A stretch of DNA of 64,000 nucleotides, from NCBI GenBank assembly GCA_035772785.1, contig JAOCPU010000003.1:806001-870000 (forward strand), read 5' to 3'. Position 1 is the first letter of the stretch; every line of letters starts with the position of its first letter. Made by a program: the position numbers and the translations under genes. The notes under the pieces are model-generated. The model made no database searches. It saw only the letters and a list, made by a program, of their open reading frames with translations, and was not told the DNA's origin. Shown here piece by piece: positions 11,821 to 23,030 of the stretch. This DNA comes from Phlebiopsis flavidoalba. Lineage: Eukaryota; Basidiomycota; Agaricomycetes; Polyporales; Phanerochaetaceae.

Positions 11821-12390
11821 AGGCTGGGTCTGTCTGTGGTAGAGTACTCCTGTTGCTTGTCTCTTGTTTGCTACACTCTTGTTCTGGGCAATGCACATAT
11901 ACCATCTCTCTACTCACGGTGTCAGTTGGGCGCGATGGTGGGAAGTGGTGGGAAGACTGCGGGCAATATGCGAGTGATGGTGCTGGAGCCTCGCCCCGCC
12001 TCGCTTTGGCTATTCTTGAAATTCTATCTCAGATAGGCCAAGCACTTGCCCTCCGCCGACTCAGCTCTCCGGCCCTTGCGCCCCGCAGATCGCACGCCAC
12101 ATCCCCTCTGGGGCTTGTCTGCAACGTCCACAACGTCCTGCTCGTCCTCTGTGGCGGCCGACAGCGCCGTTCTCGCACACGGCGCGGATGGACACCAAAA
12201 TGACGTCTGCGACTGACGTGATATATCCTTTTCAGGCAAGTGCACGTGCCAGGTCAAGGTGAAGTCACTGCTTCGCGCCGCGGCAGGCTAAGCCCTAGTC
12301 AACGCTGGCCCGCCCGTACGTTCCTTAGGTCTGCAGTCGACCGTCTACCACGCTTGCTCGCTGTCGTCGACAGTCCCCGCGTGCCCCCCC
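11821..12390. other. intergenic, likely promoter of the MHYT kinase
   Basis: No convincing coding sequence was seen in these 570 bases. The stretch next to 12391 is pyrimidine-rich with a run of seven C just before the ATG. Confidence 0.35.
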
Positions 12391-15300
12391 ATGGACGCCC
12401 TCAGCTCCGAGGAGCGGCAACTCGTCCCAGTGTGGTCTTACAAGGTGCGGCATCTCTACTTTCGACAGGCGTGGGCTTTGCAACTAATTGCATATACTGG
12501 GTTTGTTGTCTCTCAAGCTTGTTGCTCTTTCGTACTGCATTTCCTGGCTGGGTGCATACACTAGCACGCAACATTATTATCCACGCCAAATACTCTCGGA
12601 GAAGGGTCGTCCAAGTGGCATTTGGACGTTCGTGGCTAGCGTTGCCTTTGTGCGCTTCACGGGGATATGGTCCGATTGCACTTTGGTGCGTCAGTGCGGT
12701 ATCAGCACTAGTCGCTTCAAGGACAAAGTTCTAAGCATCGAGTAGTCGGGATAGCTCTGGCTTTGCGGTCTGGACGTCCGCATCACATTCGAGAAGAGTC
12801 TGACCATTCTTTCAGGATCCGCACGGGTCGCCATTTTCTTTTACGTTCGACTGCATTCTCGAGCGTGGATACATTCTGCTACCGAAGCTATCGAGGGCTC
12901 CTCTTCCTGTGGTCAAACTAGCGCACAATAGGGTCAAGACACTGCGGACTTTCTGGCAGTACATCTCTCCACGGACATACCCCCAGTTGACCCCGAGGTC
13001 GGCTACACTGCAGGTGGCAGGATCCAGAGCATGGCGCGAAGATGAGGAACGCGTAAGCCAATCCTCGCCAGCTCCTCCGAGCCACGGAGATGAAGAAGAG
13101 GAAGAACGACGCCACGCTCCCAAGAAGTGTGGAAGTAGGTTGACCTCTGAGCATAAGCTCTATGAGACTGTGCGGTCCGAATCTTCTCAGGGAGGTAGGC
13201 CAGGCGGGGTCAAGACGTCAGATGACCCTCCCCTGCCCTTACCCTATTAGTCTCTCCCCCGTAAACTAGGAAGAGACGCTATTGTGGACTGGTGCTACTT
13301 ACCCTGCTGTGGTCCCTCGACGGGTGCCCGACGGAAGTCACCAGCGAACACTCGTTGCAAGCTATCCCCAGAGCCAACCTAACAGAATCAAAAAGAGAAA
13401 AGAACCATTCTTTAGGCGTCGGTTTTATGCTCAGGATCCACCCGCTACACCAGCTGTACCTCATCCGGATAACCTCTTCTTCAGCACGCACTTCCGCCTG
13501 ACCATACCACTCCTGACAGACACCAGCTTCCGACTCGCGAGATACACGCCCCTCGCACAACCCCACGACTCAGCGTCTTCTGGATCTCAGCCAGTATCTC
13601 TGTCTAGTAACACCCTATCCACTCGTTCATGGTCAGAACCCCTCCACGCCGGCCTCAGTCGCGAGGCCCGCCTGCGCATCAAAGCTCAAGCCCGCGACAA
13701 ACCAGTCCCTAGCTTCGGCTGGAACTACTACGCGAAGGCGTACTGGAACTCCGTCTCGCTCCTGGTGGCCCTGCGGGCCGCCGTCTGGGGCTTCGCGATC
13801 GTCTTTATGCACTACTGCGGCATGTGGGCCATGGAGATCCCCGAGGGGCGCATCGTGTGGAACCCGACCATCGTCGTACTTTCGTACGTGGTGGCGTTCA
13901 CCGTGTGCTTCATTGGGTGTGTCGCCATGGTCCACATGGAGGTGCACTTTGGACGCCAGGTCGTCTTTAGCACCATTGCGTCGCTCGGGACGTGCTCTAT
14001 GCACTACACTGGTGCGCTTCGCTATAATCTTCTTCGCAAGTGTTTTGGGCTGATACCGGTGTAGGTATGTGGGCAGCGACATTCTACACCCGCGCCCCGC
14101 CATCTCCAGATAGGGGCTACCCCGAATACCTTCCTTTTGTACAATCCTCGAGTGGCAGATTTTCGTAGTGTGATTGCGCGAACAGGCCCCGTACCTGGCG
14201 CACTCTGCCATTCTCTCGCGAAACCGCATGGCGGAAGGTCATCCTCACCCCAAGACGTCTAGGTGCTGTGCGTGTGTGATGGCAGAAGAAAAGAAGGCTG
14301 CTGAGCAGCCGCGAAATCGAACGTACTGCAAGCAGCAGTGAGTATTTCGAGTTGCGAGTCATGTGAAGTGCGTCGGCTAGTATGCGGTGATGATCATTGC
14401 TGAGACAATAAATGCAGATGGATGTATTCGAGACGCTGCGCTCTGCATGCAGTAAAATGGATATTGGTGAGCTGTTGTTGGCCATGACGAAATGCTCAGA
14501 AGAGCAAGTGAGTACGTCAACAGTATCAGCAGGATGCCATGCGTAACTCCAAGGTCATTGCCGAGGAACACGTAATCGGTAAAAGGTGTTCTCGTTTGTA
14601 GGATTCATACATTCCTCGACGTGCTGATGACTACTATCACAAGATTATCCAGCAAGGTGCCAGTAGCCTAGAACACCTCGCGAAGCCGTATCAAAACACC
14701 TCATATTTCTTGTTCCAAAAGGGCCTCTCGGGCACCGGAACAACTCGTCGAACTATCTGCTCACGCACACCCGTCCTGTGAACCTGAGACAGATGGCGAG
14801 GAACCAAGCTCGTATAATTGAGACTCGCGATGCATTCCACTCCAAACCGGGGGCCGTCGAGGTCATAGTCTTTTATCCGACACGCTTCATGGTCCCATGC
14901 GGTTTACCTTGACGAACATATACAACACGGTGTGTAGTCCGCTAACTCCTCTCGCAAATGAAAGCACCATAACTCAAAATTACGTGTAGATAATCACAGA
15001 ACGTAAGGCCAAAATCCGCACAGTGGCTTTGATGACCGTTCCTCTCCACACTTCTCTAGCATACTCTACAACGCGAATGTAAAATTCTGCGAACAAGAGT
15101 CATGTGCTGTGTGTACGTCACGATGCCGAGTCCGGAAACCAAGTTAATCCATCCCATGTAATCATAGACACCGGCTTGCCGGTATCCCAAAGTCCTTACG
15201 CACTAACAGTACACCGTCTTCCAGCCCTATCACGACAGTAAGGAGCAGCATACTACCACGCGGGTCCGAAGCACGGCCAACGGGCCTCTCGACTGAAGCC

Positions 15301-16617
15301 ATTCGTAAAACAGCCATCGCTGGCCAGCGCCCAATTGTCGAGACGACCACCAGTTGATGATGTCGAGTCAGTCTGATGGGGACGCAAGGGAAGTAACCTT
15401 CAGCAGTCAAACTCCCAATCAGAGCACACCTGCCGTCCCAACTCGCCGATGCAACCCACTACTAGCCGCCCCTCGACCAATGTTGCAATGAGAAGCTGGA
15501 TCAAAGGTCGCTCTTCCGATCACACCGAGCGCATCGTCGAACGAAGCTCTTCGTAGCCAGCTTCTGGCGCGCTAGTTCATAGGCGCCTTTTCGTCGCCAG
15601 AGTCCTGCGCGTCCCGCGGAGCAGCCCGACCCACTCAGCATGGAGCTAGTCAAGGGACGAAGACGTCGTTGTGGACTGAGGAATCGGACTCGAAGTCGGG
15701 GACTCGCCCGGCGCTGCGCGAGCTCATGCGGGCGCCGCCCGCCCCGCAAAGCTGCCCCCCGCTCTTCATCGTCACTCAGGACCGCCCAGGACCTCGCTGC
15801 ACCGCTCGAGCCGCGCATCGCGCACGCGAAGGCCGTCGTGCTCGTCAAGCGGCCCGTCGTCACGCACACCCTCGTGGAGATGCTCCAGCACCCCGAATCG
15901 CATCTTGGCGCACAAGGGGCGGGCGCGCCGTCCCGCGTGCGGTTTGCGCTGCCCGAGGGCAAGTCTGTACCGATCACGCCCACGGATGAGCGCATGGAGT
16001 TGATTCTTCCGCCGGCGACCATCGCACTTCCTGTGTCGCCGGTGTCCTCTCCACCTCACGAGGAGCGAGAGAAGGTGTTGCTTGTGGAAGACAACTTGGT
16101 AGACACTTTCCAGTCGTCGTATGTGCATAGCTGACATTGACGTACGTGTGTAGGTCAATCAACATTTGGGCAAACGTCTTTTGGAGAAAATGGGTTACTC
16201 TGTCGTCACTGCAAACAATGGTCAGGAGGCTGTTGATCTTGTACCGCTGAACAGATTCTTCTGTGTATTTATGGACTGCCAAATGCCAGGTACGTCTGTT
16301 GTTCCCAGTCCATTCGTGATCATTGTGCTTATGCACTCGTTGTACAGTTCTAGACGGCTTCGCGGCAACATCGAAGATACGCGAATTGGAGAACAATGGC
16401 ACAATCCACGGACGGTTACCCATCGTCGCTCTCACTGCAAATGTCAGCAACGAGAGCGAAGAAAACTGTCGTGCAGCTGGCATGGACCACTTCCTGCCGA
16501 AACCTTTCAAAATGAATGGTAAGTTGATCTAATCATCCTCGGCTCCCTGAACCTCATGTCTACGTTCTAGACCTACAAAACGTACTAGTGCAGGTCAAAG
16601 AATCCGGCGCTGGCTAA
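12391..16617 (+). CDS. MHYT-domain hybrid histidine kinase
   Basis: This is a membrane sensor kinase with a C-terminal receiver. The start at 12391 gives MDALSSEERQLVPVWSYK. The MHYT sensor follows: VALSYCISWLGAYTSTQ, GIWTFVASVAF..TGIWS, FKDKVLSIE, TILSGSARVAIFF, then after a polar linker FMHYCGMWAMEIP (13808), VVLSYVVAFTVCFIG and GTCSMHYTG (13994). The kinase core is badly broken but traceable: SRNRMAE, KSNVLQAA, EYVNSI (14508), YLDEHIQH, a DTG box at 15167 and VFQPY at 15216. The receiver is clean: KVLLVEDN (16075), phospho-acceptor Asp in FMDCQMP (16274), LDGFAATSKIRELE, IVALTAN and LPKPF (16500). The stop is at 16617. No other start lies between kinase and receiver, so I treat it as one gene. 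Confidence is high for MHYT and receiver, moderate for the join. Confidence 0.7.
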
Positions 16618-18669
16618 ACCCTCCCTCCTTCTCTATCTATCAGTCTCATACACATTCCTTCCGTTTTGGTCTATCTCTCCGTCGTTTCTTGTGTCTTGGT
16701 TCACTGGGCTCCTGTCGCATTCGTGTTGTACACCTGACTCATGCTACCCCACATGGCTCGTTACTTTGCATCTTGGCTCGCATCTTGCCTCCCCTCTCTC
16801 ATTTAACACACATATTGTTATGGCCGCATGTTATCTCATTGGATGTCTGTTGTATTTGTAGACGCAGTATTCGGTACCGATTTTGTTTTTCCTGTGTAAC
16901 GATCGCAATTTTCTGGGCCTATGGCTTCATTCTTGAATAGCTGAGTGAAACGCGAGAGTAGTCCCTCCCTAAGACTCGAAGGGTATTCAAACAAGGGCCC
17001 CGGCTCCGTTTCACATCGAGCTCAGCGATCGATCAACTCGTAGGCAAGACGGGCTCAGGGCTACCATCATTCCTCAATAAAACACCTCAGACTTACCGCT
17101 GTGCGCCAGTATGCTTCCTGAGGGGACGCGAATACTAACTGGGTCTTCCCGAGTGCAAGCGCTGGAATGAGCCGACAATACCAGCCAACCGTCCTGTGAG
17201 ACCTTGTGTATGAGTACTTCGACCCAGGGCCGAGAATAAACTCGCTACAAGCTCACGATCTGGAAGCAATTCGGCCGGAAAATTATGTTTGCCGCAAGGA
17301 GAGAGGTAAGCGGCGCGTTACAAGAAGGGCTCGATAATTCTCGAGTCTGGGGAAATGATTCGGAGCAACACATCTTGAGGTATCTTTAAGTAACAGAGCA
17401 ATCAAATGTGTACATACAGCCTATGGCGTGGCCCTTGTAGACCCAAAGGCGGGCGTTTTCCCATGGAATATAGCTCTTCCATCCCATCGGGGAAACGGAG
17501 GGAACCCCTCGTCGCGGGTGCGGTGACGTTCTGACATCCTTCGCCTGCATGCAGTACATTGGGCGATGTGGGTCGAAGTGCAAGTCAAAAAATGGCGGAA
17601 CAGCGCATCTTGGTATGGGGAGTCCAGCATATTATATGGGACCCTTGAAGCGTGCTAAGGTGACCAAAAAAAAAGGGAGTAGGCCTCTCTAGCATGATTG
17701 GTTCCGATTTCGGAACTTGCGAGGACAGTGGAAGCACACGTGGTGCTATACCGGTACATGAGAGGTTCGTGGATGGGCTTGGGTTAGTCCCCAGCAACCG
17801 TGATTACAAACCAGACTGGGGTCTCTGCACTGCCTTGAGTGCATCTTCTATCACGGCTTGTTTAGTTGACAGACATAGAGCCTATTCAGAAACCATCCAA
17901 GCGTAGGTGTCCGTTTGTATGGTCAATGTAGCGTGGCGTCAAATGTTCCGAAAGGGTCATGAGAACGCGATGCAGACTCTGTTGCCAGAAACAACCGATC
18001 AAAATCCCCGATAAGTTAGCTATTAATAGCCATGAGGATACAACCGTACCCACACCGTGCAAAACAGTAAGCTGACCTATTCATCTGGGGCAGCTAGACT
18101 CTAGAGCCGTTAGCAAAAGTGGAATTCGGTGATTACACAGTGTGAGTACAATCGTTACAAATGCAAGCGACAATGATTGTCTTGGTGGGTGTTCCTGTGA
18201 AGAGTGATTCACGGACAAATGTATGACCCATAGTTAGTGTTTACGCAATTCGTATCGTCGATGGCGAAGCCATTAAAGGTTCATCTTCTTTTCTCTTTCT
18301 TCGCGCACAGGGGGGGGGTGCGCATGCAGAATGGTTTAGACTTCTTTCCCATACGACTTCGTCGTCAAAATCGGTTTGTCCCGGTCCCCCCGCCATGGAA
18401 GCTTGGCGAGCCTCTTCGCGGGGGGATCCTTGCGAAATCAGTACTCGTGGTGCGAGAAGTTGGCTGCTGTTAAGCGCCAGCTTCGTGGCGTCGAGTCTGG
18501 CGCCGTGAGAGTGAAGTGCTTATAGTAAGCGTCGATCAAAGGGCGAGGACGATTCGATCAACGCTTTGAGCTAGCGAAGCCTATGATAATTCTACACTAA
18601 TGGATGAATACTAGTTGTACACTAATCATAATGGAGGCGTCCTTAAATGTAACAAATTTTACCAATCCC
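16618..18669. other. intergenic, no gene recognised
   Basis: Two kilobases hold only short open frames without domains. 16620-16760 is pyrimidine-rich 3' flank of the kinase gene. 17386-17630 on the minus strand has short coding-like text (SYIPWENARLWVYKGHAIGC) that I cannot assign. A nine-G run lies near 18310. Confidence 0.35.
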
Positions 18670-19289
18670 TCCCCCCCCCGGTCCCAACATGTATTTCCGC
18701 TGAGTAGATGTAACACCTCCATCCGGGGAACTTGATAAATTCGTCAGTCAGTGGGCCATCAAGTATGGTGTAATAGAAGAATCGCTCACAGTGCTTTGGG
18801 ATACATGAGAATACGGTCTCCCTTCTTGGCAAGGCGGACCAAAGGGTGGTGGTGGTCCCAAAGCTTATGCGGTGTGTCCGCGTGGGTATCATCCGCAAAT
18901 GGACATCTGAATATTTCCCAGCGGTGGGGCTCTATCATATGACCTCGGGGGGGGGGGGGAGGTATGATTCTCCGGCAACTCTTCTTCAAAGTTCACCTCG
19001 ACTTGCTTAACGCCAGAATCGGTTGTGACATAGCGGCAGAGAGTGACTTCTATCCAAGCATGTAAGGCACCATCTTTGGGCTGTGCAGCTGTTTCGTCCG
19101 CTGATAATCAGATGAAAATGTCCCTCGATGGAGGTAAATGTGATGAACGCACTGGTATAAGAAGTCTGCTCCTTGATCGTGACAACGAAGCTCAAAGCTC
19201 AGTCGACGAAGTCTGATGCTCGTCGGTGTGACGCCGTCGATAGGAGGAGTGTTCAGATATATGGCATCTATGCCATGGGACGACTCCAA
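18670..19289 (-). CDS. conserved agaricomycete C-terminal module, unknown function
   Basis: The fragment begins near 19289 with IYLNTPPIDGVTPTSIR and RRLSFELRCHDQG. It continues SYTSAFITFTSIEGHFHL, VEVNFEEELPENHT, HKLWDHHHPLVRL, AKKGDRILMYPKAL and, after a short intron, FPGWRCYIYSAEIHV. I recall a module with this order (LSFELRCHDQG, a WDHxHPLVRxxxKGDRI block, then PGW...YSAEI) from many uncharacterised agaricomycete proteins, often as a C-terminal domain. I know no function. Two long homopolymers (C-run near 18666, G-run near 18948) interrupt it. It may be the 3' end of the kinase-like gene directly upstream rather than a separate gene. Confidence 0.4.
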
Positions 19290-21377
19290 TGCGCGTATGC
19301 TTGTCTTTGTTGACGTTGGGGACTCAGATGCGCCAATTGCTCTGCGATGCCCTCAGCTGAGGGAGGTCCTCCACGTCCGAGGACCCTCGCGCTGTGAACA
19401 TATCGCCCTCTTTCAGGGCGGGGTTGGTCCCTGATATGATCCGTAAAACCTCCCCCGCGCTGGGACGTACGCTCAGGGATTTTTTCTGGGTCCAAACAGC
19501 GTCGTTTCAGCTTCTGGACCATGGCCTCAATTGTCAAAAGGAGGATTGGAGTGCTTCTCAACAAGAATATCCAGCATTGAAGAGTAGAATGAGGCCATAG
19601 CTGTAAATGTCGCAAAGTCCCAGCAGGTGATTTGGAGCTTTCGACCCCACAAGCTCTGGTGCTTGCCATAGTGACAAGGCGTTTTGTGGATAGTGATTGT
19701 CATCTCAGTGTTGAACTGGAGCGAGATGCGACTGGCGAATTCCTACGCAGCTTAGGGCAATGTTGCCATATGAGTCGACCTGAACGGTGGCCTGTATATC
19801 GTTGTATGAGACAGTGACTCATAATAGTCCATGTCCCCACTTACTGGCCGAAGCCCGCCGTGCGCCACAGGAGGGTCACGGTTGTGTAAGTAGTCTAGGC
19901 CACGAGCGATGTCAGAGAGAGCTGTCAAACGAGTGAGGCTGTCAGAGGCAGAGTATCACTATGTGGACGAACCAGTCGTAGGTAATCCGGAGCTCGATTC
20001 TTATGTAGATAGTCTAGGATGTTGTCAGGGGAATACGGTAATAGAAGGAAAGGAGGAGAATCCGTTGTAGAAGCACCGAGCATCCCTACACCTTGGTCAA
20101 TTTTATACAAACGATTCAAACGAGTCGAATCACCTTGGATACGCATGCTACGAAGCGACTTCCAGAGCTAAAATGAAGCTGTTAGACATTGGCTGCGATT
20201 GAATTGATGGTGCGGGGAGGTACCTTCACAATTCGTGCACAGTCTTCAATGGGACGCACAACGCATCAGCGACATTTCAACGGCAACAAGTGCCATACCT
20301 CAGAGTCTTTCAGTTCAAGCAGTCCAACCACCTTAACCCAACCACCTTCCCACCCGAAGGGTTGAGCTGACATCCCGAGCCTAGTAAGAAGCCGGCGTTC
20401 CACTTCAAAGCCGGTAACAAGTCCAGCTTTTGATCTTGGGCTTTTGGCCTTTAAGCTGGGTGGATAGTCGCTTGACACTGGTACGCAAGAAATCAATCTC
20501 TTCAGGCCGAAGCTGTGTCTGACCGTTCTCCTCCCGCCCCGCTCTAACACGGCTTCCGTGGGCGGGTCGGGTGGCGCCGTCATCATGTGTAGAGGATCTG
20601 CTTGCTGGCGCTCAGAAGGTCGTCTAGAAACACCGTTGGAGCGTGGGTCCCCGGAGTGACAGCGAGCGAAGAGTGTCGAGTTTATCAGAGGTATCCTGCG
20701 CTAGGGCAAGCTGCTGAGTGGCTGCAATGGCAGATTGTTGGTTCTGGTGTGAGTTGATCAGTTGCCAAAGGTCATCAAGTTTCCGGTTTCGCCGAGAGGA
20801 GAGCAGCATTCTTCGGGAACCCAAGACACGCGGTCCAGATGTGCCGTTCACTGCTCCTCTAGTTTTAGCTTGAGGTCGTCTGCGGTGAGCATGGCTCGAA
20901 GGAGAGATTTCTTCTGCTCTGAGACAACGAACTTGAGGGACGTTTTCGAGGTTTCTGTGGCCGTAGAGTAAGGCTTTTAGAAGGATCGTACTCGATTGGG
21001 CGATGTACCTGACCAAAACGTTGACCGCCTTCTGGATAGACTCATCTGCGTAGTTCGTGGGGGACTTTCAAGGAGCAGAGAATCTCGCATATGCGCTGGA
21101 ACAGCAGTCTGAGTTGATGCTTATTCTGCGTGGGTCTGTGGAGCAAACCATTGAGTACCGAAGGCTGAGAACACCCGCTGCCCGCTTGACACAACTCACC
21201 TGCTGAACTGTGTCCCATATCTTCGTCACAATGCCAATCACTGCGGATGAGATGGGATCGGGGTATTGCTTGAAGGGTCTAACGAGACCATAATGCATAT
21301 TGCTTGGTCCTGTACGACAAGATTTCGAGGCTTACCTGAAGGGTAATGTTTACGATGCCTTGTAATGTGTCGGACAT
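19270..21377 (-). CDS. MLKL-like N-terminus plus degenerate protein kinase domain
   Basis: The start at 21377 gives MSDTLQGIVNITLQ and a GTAAG donor. Exon 2 (about 21280-21190) reads DPISSAVIGIVTKIWDTVQQ, typical of the helical MLKL/HeLo-like N-domain found ahead of agaricomycete kinases. A coiled segment follows at 20800-20640 (LDDLWQLINSHQNQQ, DTSDKLDTLRSLSLRGP). The kinase-like part includes FLLLPYSPDNILDYLHKN (20070), LSDIARGLDYLHNRDPP, VAHGGLRP in place of HRDLKP, then VTVDSYGNIALS where DFG should be. The catalytic Asp and the DFG are missing in the visible sequence, so I infer a pseudokinase. Family members are suspected to act in signalling or regulated cell death; that is inference. 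Exon joins are uncertain because of indels. Confidence 0.5.
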
Positions 21378-21800
21378 GGTTAAAGTGACGGTAGGAAGTA
21401 GATGGGGACTGAGTGGCGTCGTCAGATAGCAAACGGCTTATATCACCTCGCTAAGGGGTCAAGCGAAGACAAGGCGGGGGCAGACCGTAGCACAGGCTCA
21501 ATTTACCGGCGGATCGTAGCACAGGCTAGTTTGCTTCGACTGACCCGCGCTATTTACTTAGTAAGTACACCAACAGCAACGAGTGAACAGGGACATCAAC
21601 GCAACTATCGGGCACGGCTAGTCAACTGTCAAATTGTGACTATCAGACGCGTTACTTCCCGCTCATCTATGTACGAGATCTAGATACTCCTCATAAGAGT
21701 CTGTGTCACCATATTAGGTGGCAATGGCGGCGTTCAAACACTTCCTGTTCGTAATCGAGAGGCCGCCAGCCGCCCTTTTCGCACTGAAGCCAGATATACC

Positions 21801-22493
21801 CTACAATGCCATGAGCATGGTTGTACGATATCTGACTGCATACTTACTCAGCGTTTCGTCGGGACCGTGGGTATATTCCGGTCCAAACTCTATCAGATCG
21901 CCATGGCGTAAAATGTGATCCACACATTTTCTCAATGGAGTTTGAGCGCCATTGGAGCTGCAATTCACAACGTGAGTTCCTTAGGTCAAAAAGGTCAAGT
22001 CATCACAGGGTACGTACAAAAGTTCCATATGGTAGAGGAGGTCCCTCAACCTGATACTCAGCATCCCAGCGCGGATTGATTTTTACCACTTCCGCGTTAT
22101 CTTCCGCTGAAACGGTCAAATGAATCTTGCAATAGTGACGCACTGTCAAGGAAACTTAACGGAGAATCCGAAAGACAGTCGAGGCGACCTACCAAGGCCT
22201 GCAAAGCTCTGATTGGGACCTGCATGTTCAGGATAGAGTACGCGGTCAATCGGATTCTCACAACGTGATACCCGCGCGAGAGACTGAGGCCTGACGTAAT
22301 ACATAGCATTCGCCCTGGAGCCGATGTAATTGGCTGCAAAAACGCCGAAATAATCGAATTCCGTGTCAGGGGATGCGGGAGACAAGCGTGGCGAAGGTGG
22401 AGGCGTCACGTAGGGCGAAGACAAAGACTCCAGACGTTGCGCCGTCCGAGGCTGCGGTGGTTGCTGTAGTAGTCTGAGTTCGGTGCGGGGCAT
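21801..22493 (-). CDS. FHA-like phosphopeptide-binding domain protein
   Basis: The start at 22493 gives MPRTELRLLQQPPQPRT, followed by a Ser/Pro-rich stretch (SSPYVTPPPSPRLSP) and DTEFDYFGVFAANYIGS. After an intron comes RHYCKIHLTVSAEDN, and after another CSSNGAQTPLRKC and ILRHGDLIEFGPEYTHGP. The SRHxCKI-like strand, the SSNG turn and HGDLIEFG resemble the core of a forkhead-associated fold, which binds phosphothreonine peptides. The first FHA motif (GR) is not clear. The frame stops at 21801, though splicing could extend it. It lies head-to-tail with the kinase-like gene, 420 bases upstream of it. It could be an independent gene or a fragment of a Chk2-type protein; I see no kinase joined to it. 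Confidence 0.45.
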
Positions 22494-23030
22494 GCTTGTG
22501 GTGTTTGCGACGAGCTTCAGACAGGATACGATGAGTGCGCATGTTGTGACCGACATAAAGTCGCCAACTTTATAGTAAAGTTTCGTCGGCCGTAGTGGCC
22601 ACATACAATGCGCGAACAAGATGCTGAAGTGGGGTCTTTGGACCAGGTACAAGACGAGGTGTCCGGCAAGACAAAGTTCAATTGACAATTGTGCCAAACG
22701 GCCGAGCCATTGCAGTGGCCATCAGGCCACCGACGAGGTTGACATAGTAGCAGGGTTCTAGAAGCGTTTTGTGGCCAAACGTGAGTAAAGATCTAGTAGC
22801 AACGACCAACGGTGGCCAAGTACTAGAGGTCAAGCAGTCGAAATGAGCTGGTCAAGAAGCAAGCGAGACGCGCGGTCCAGCCTTACGCGCTTAGGTGGTG
22901 GGTGTAAATCTATATATGGAATATCAGACGCAATTACGCTGAGACAACTGGTTATCTTCGTCTTAATTGTCGGGAGTTCTTCGTCTTCCACCTCCACCCT
23001 CATACCGTAAGGTCTGCCGACCATAACACC
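22494..23030. promoter_or_regulatory. divergent promoter region
   Basis: This lies between the FHA-like gene (-) and ISWI (+). Short open frames at 22830-23024 show no family. It is assumed to carry both upstream control regions. Confidence 0.35.
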
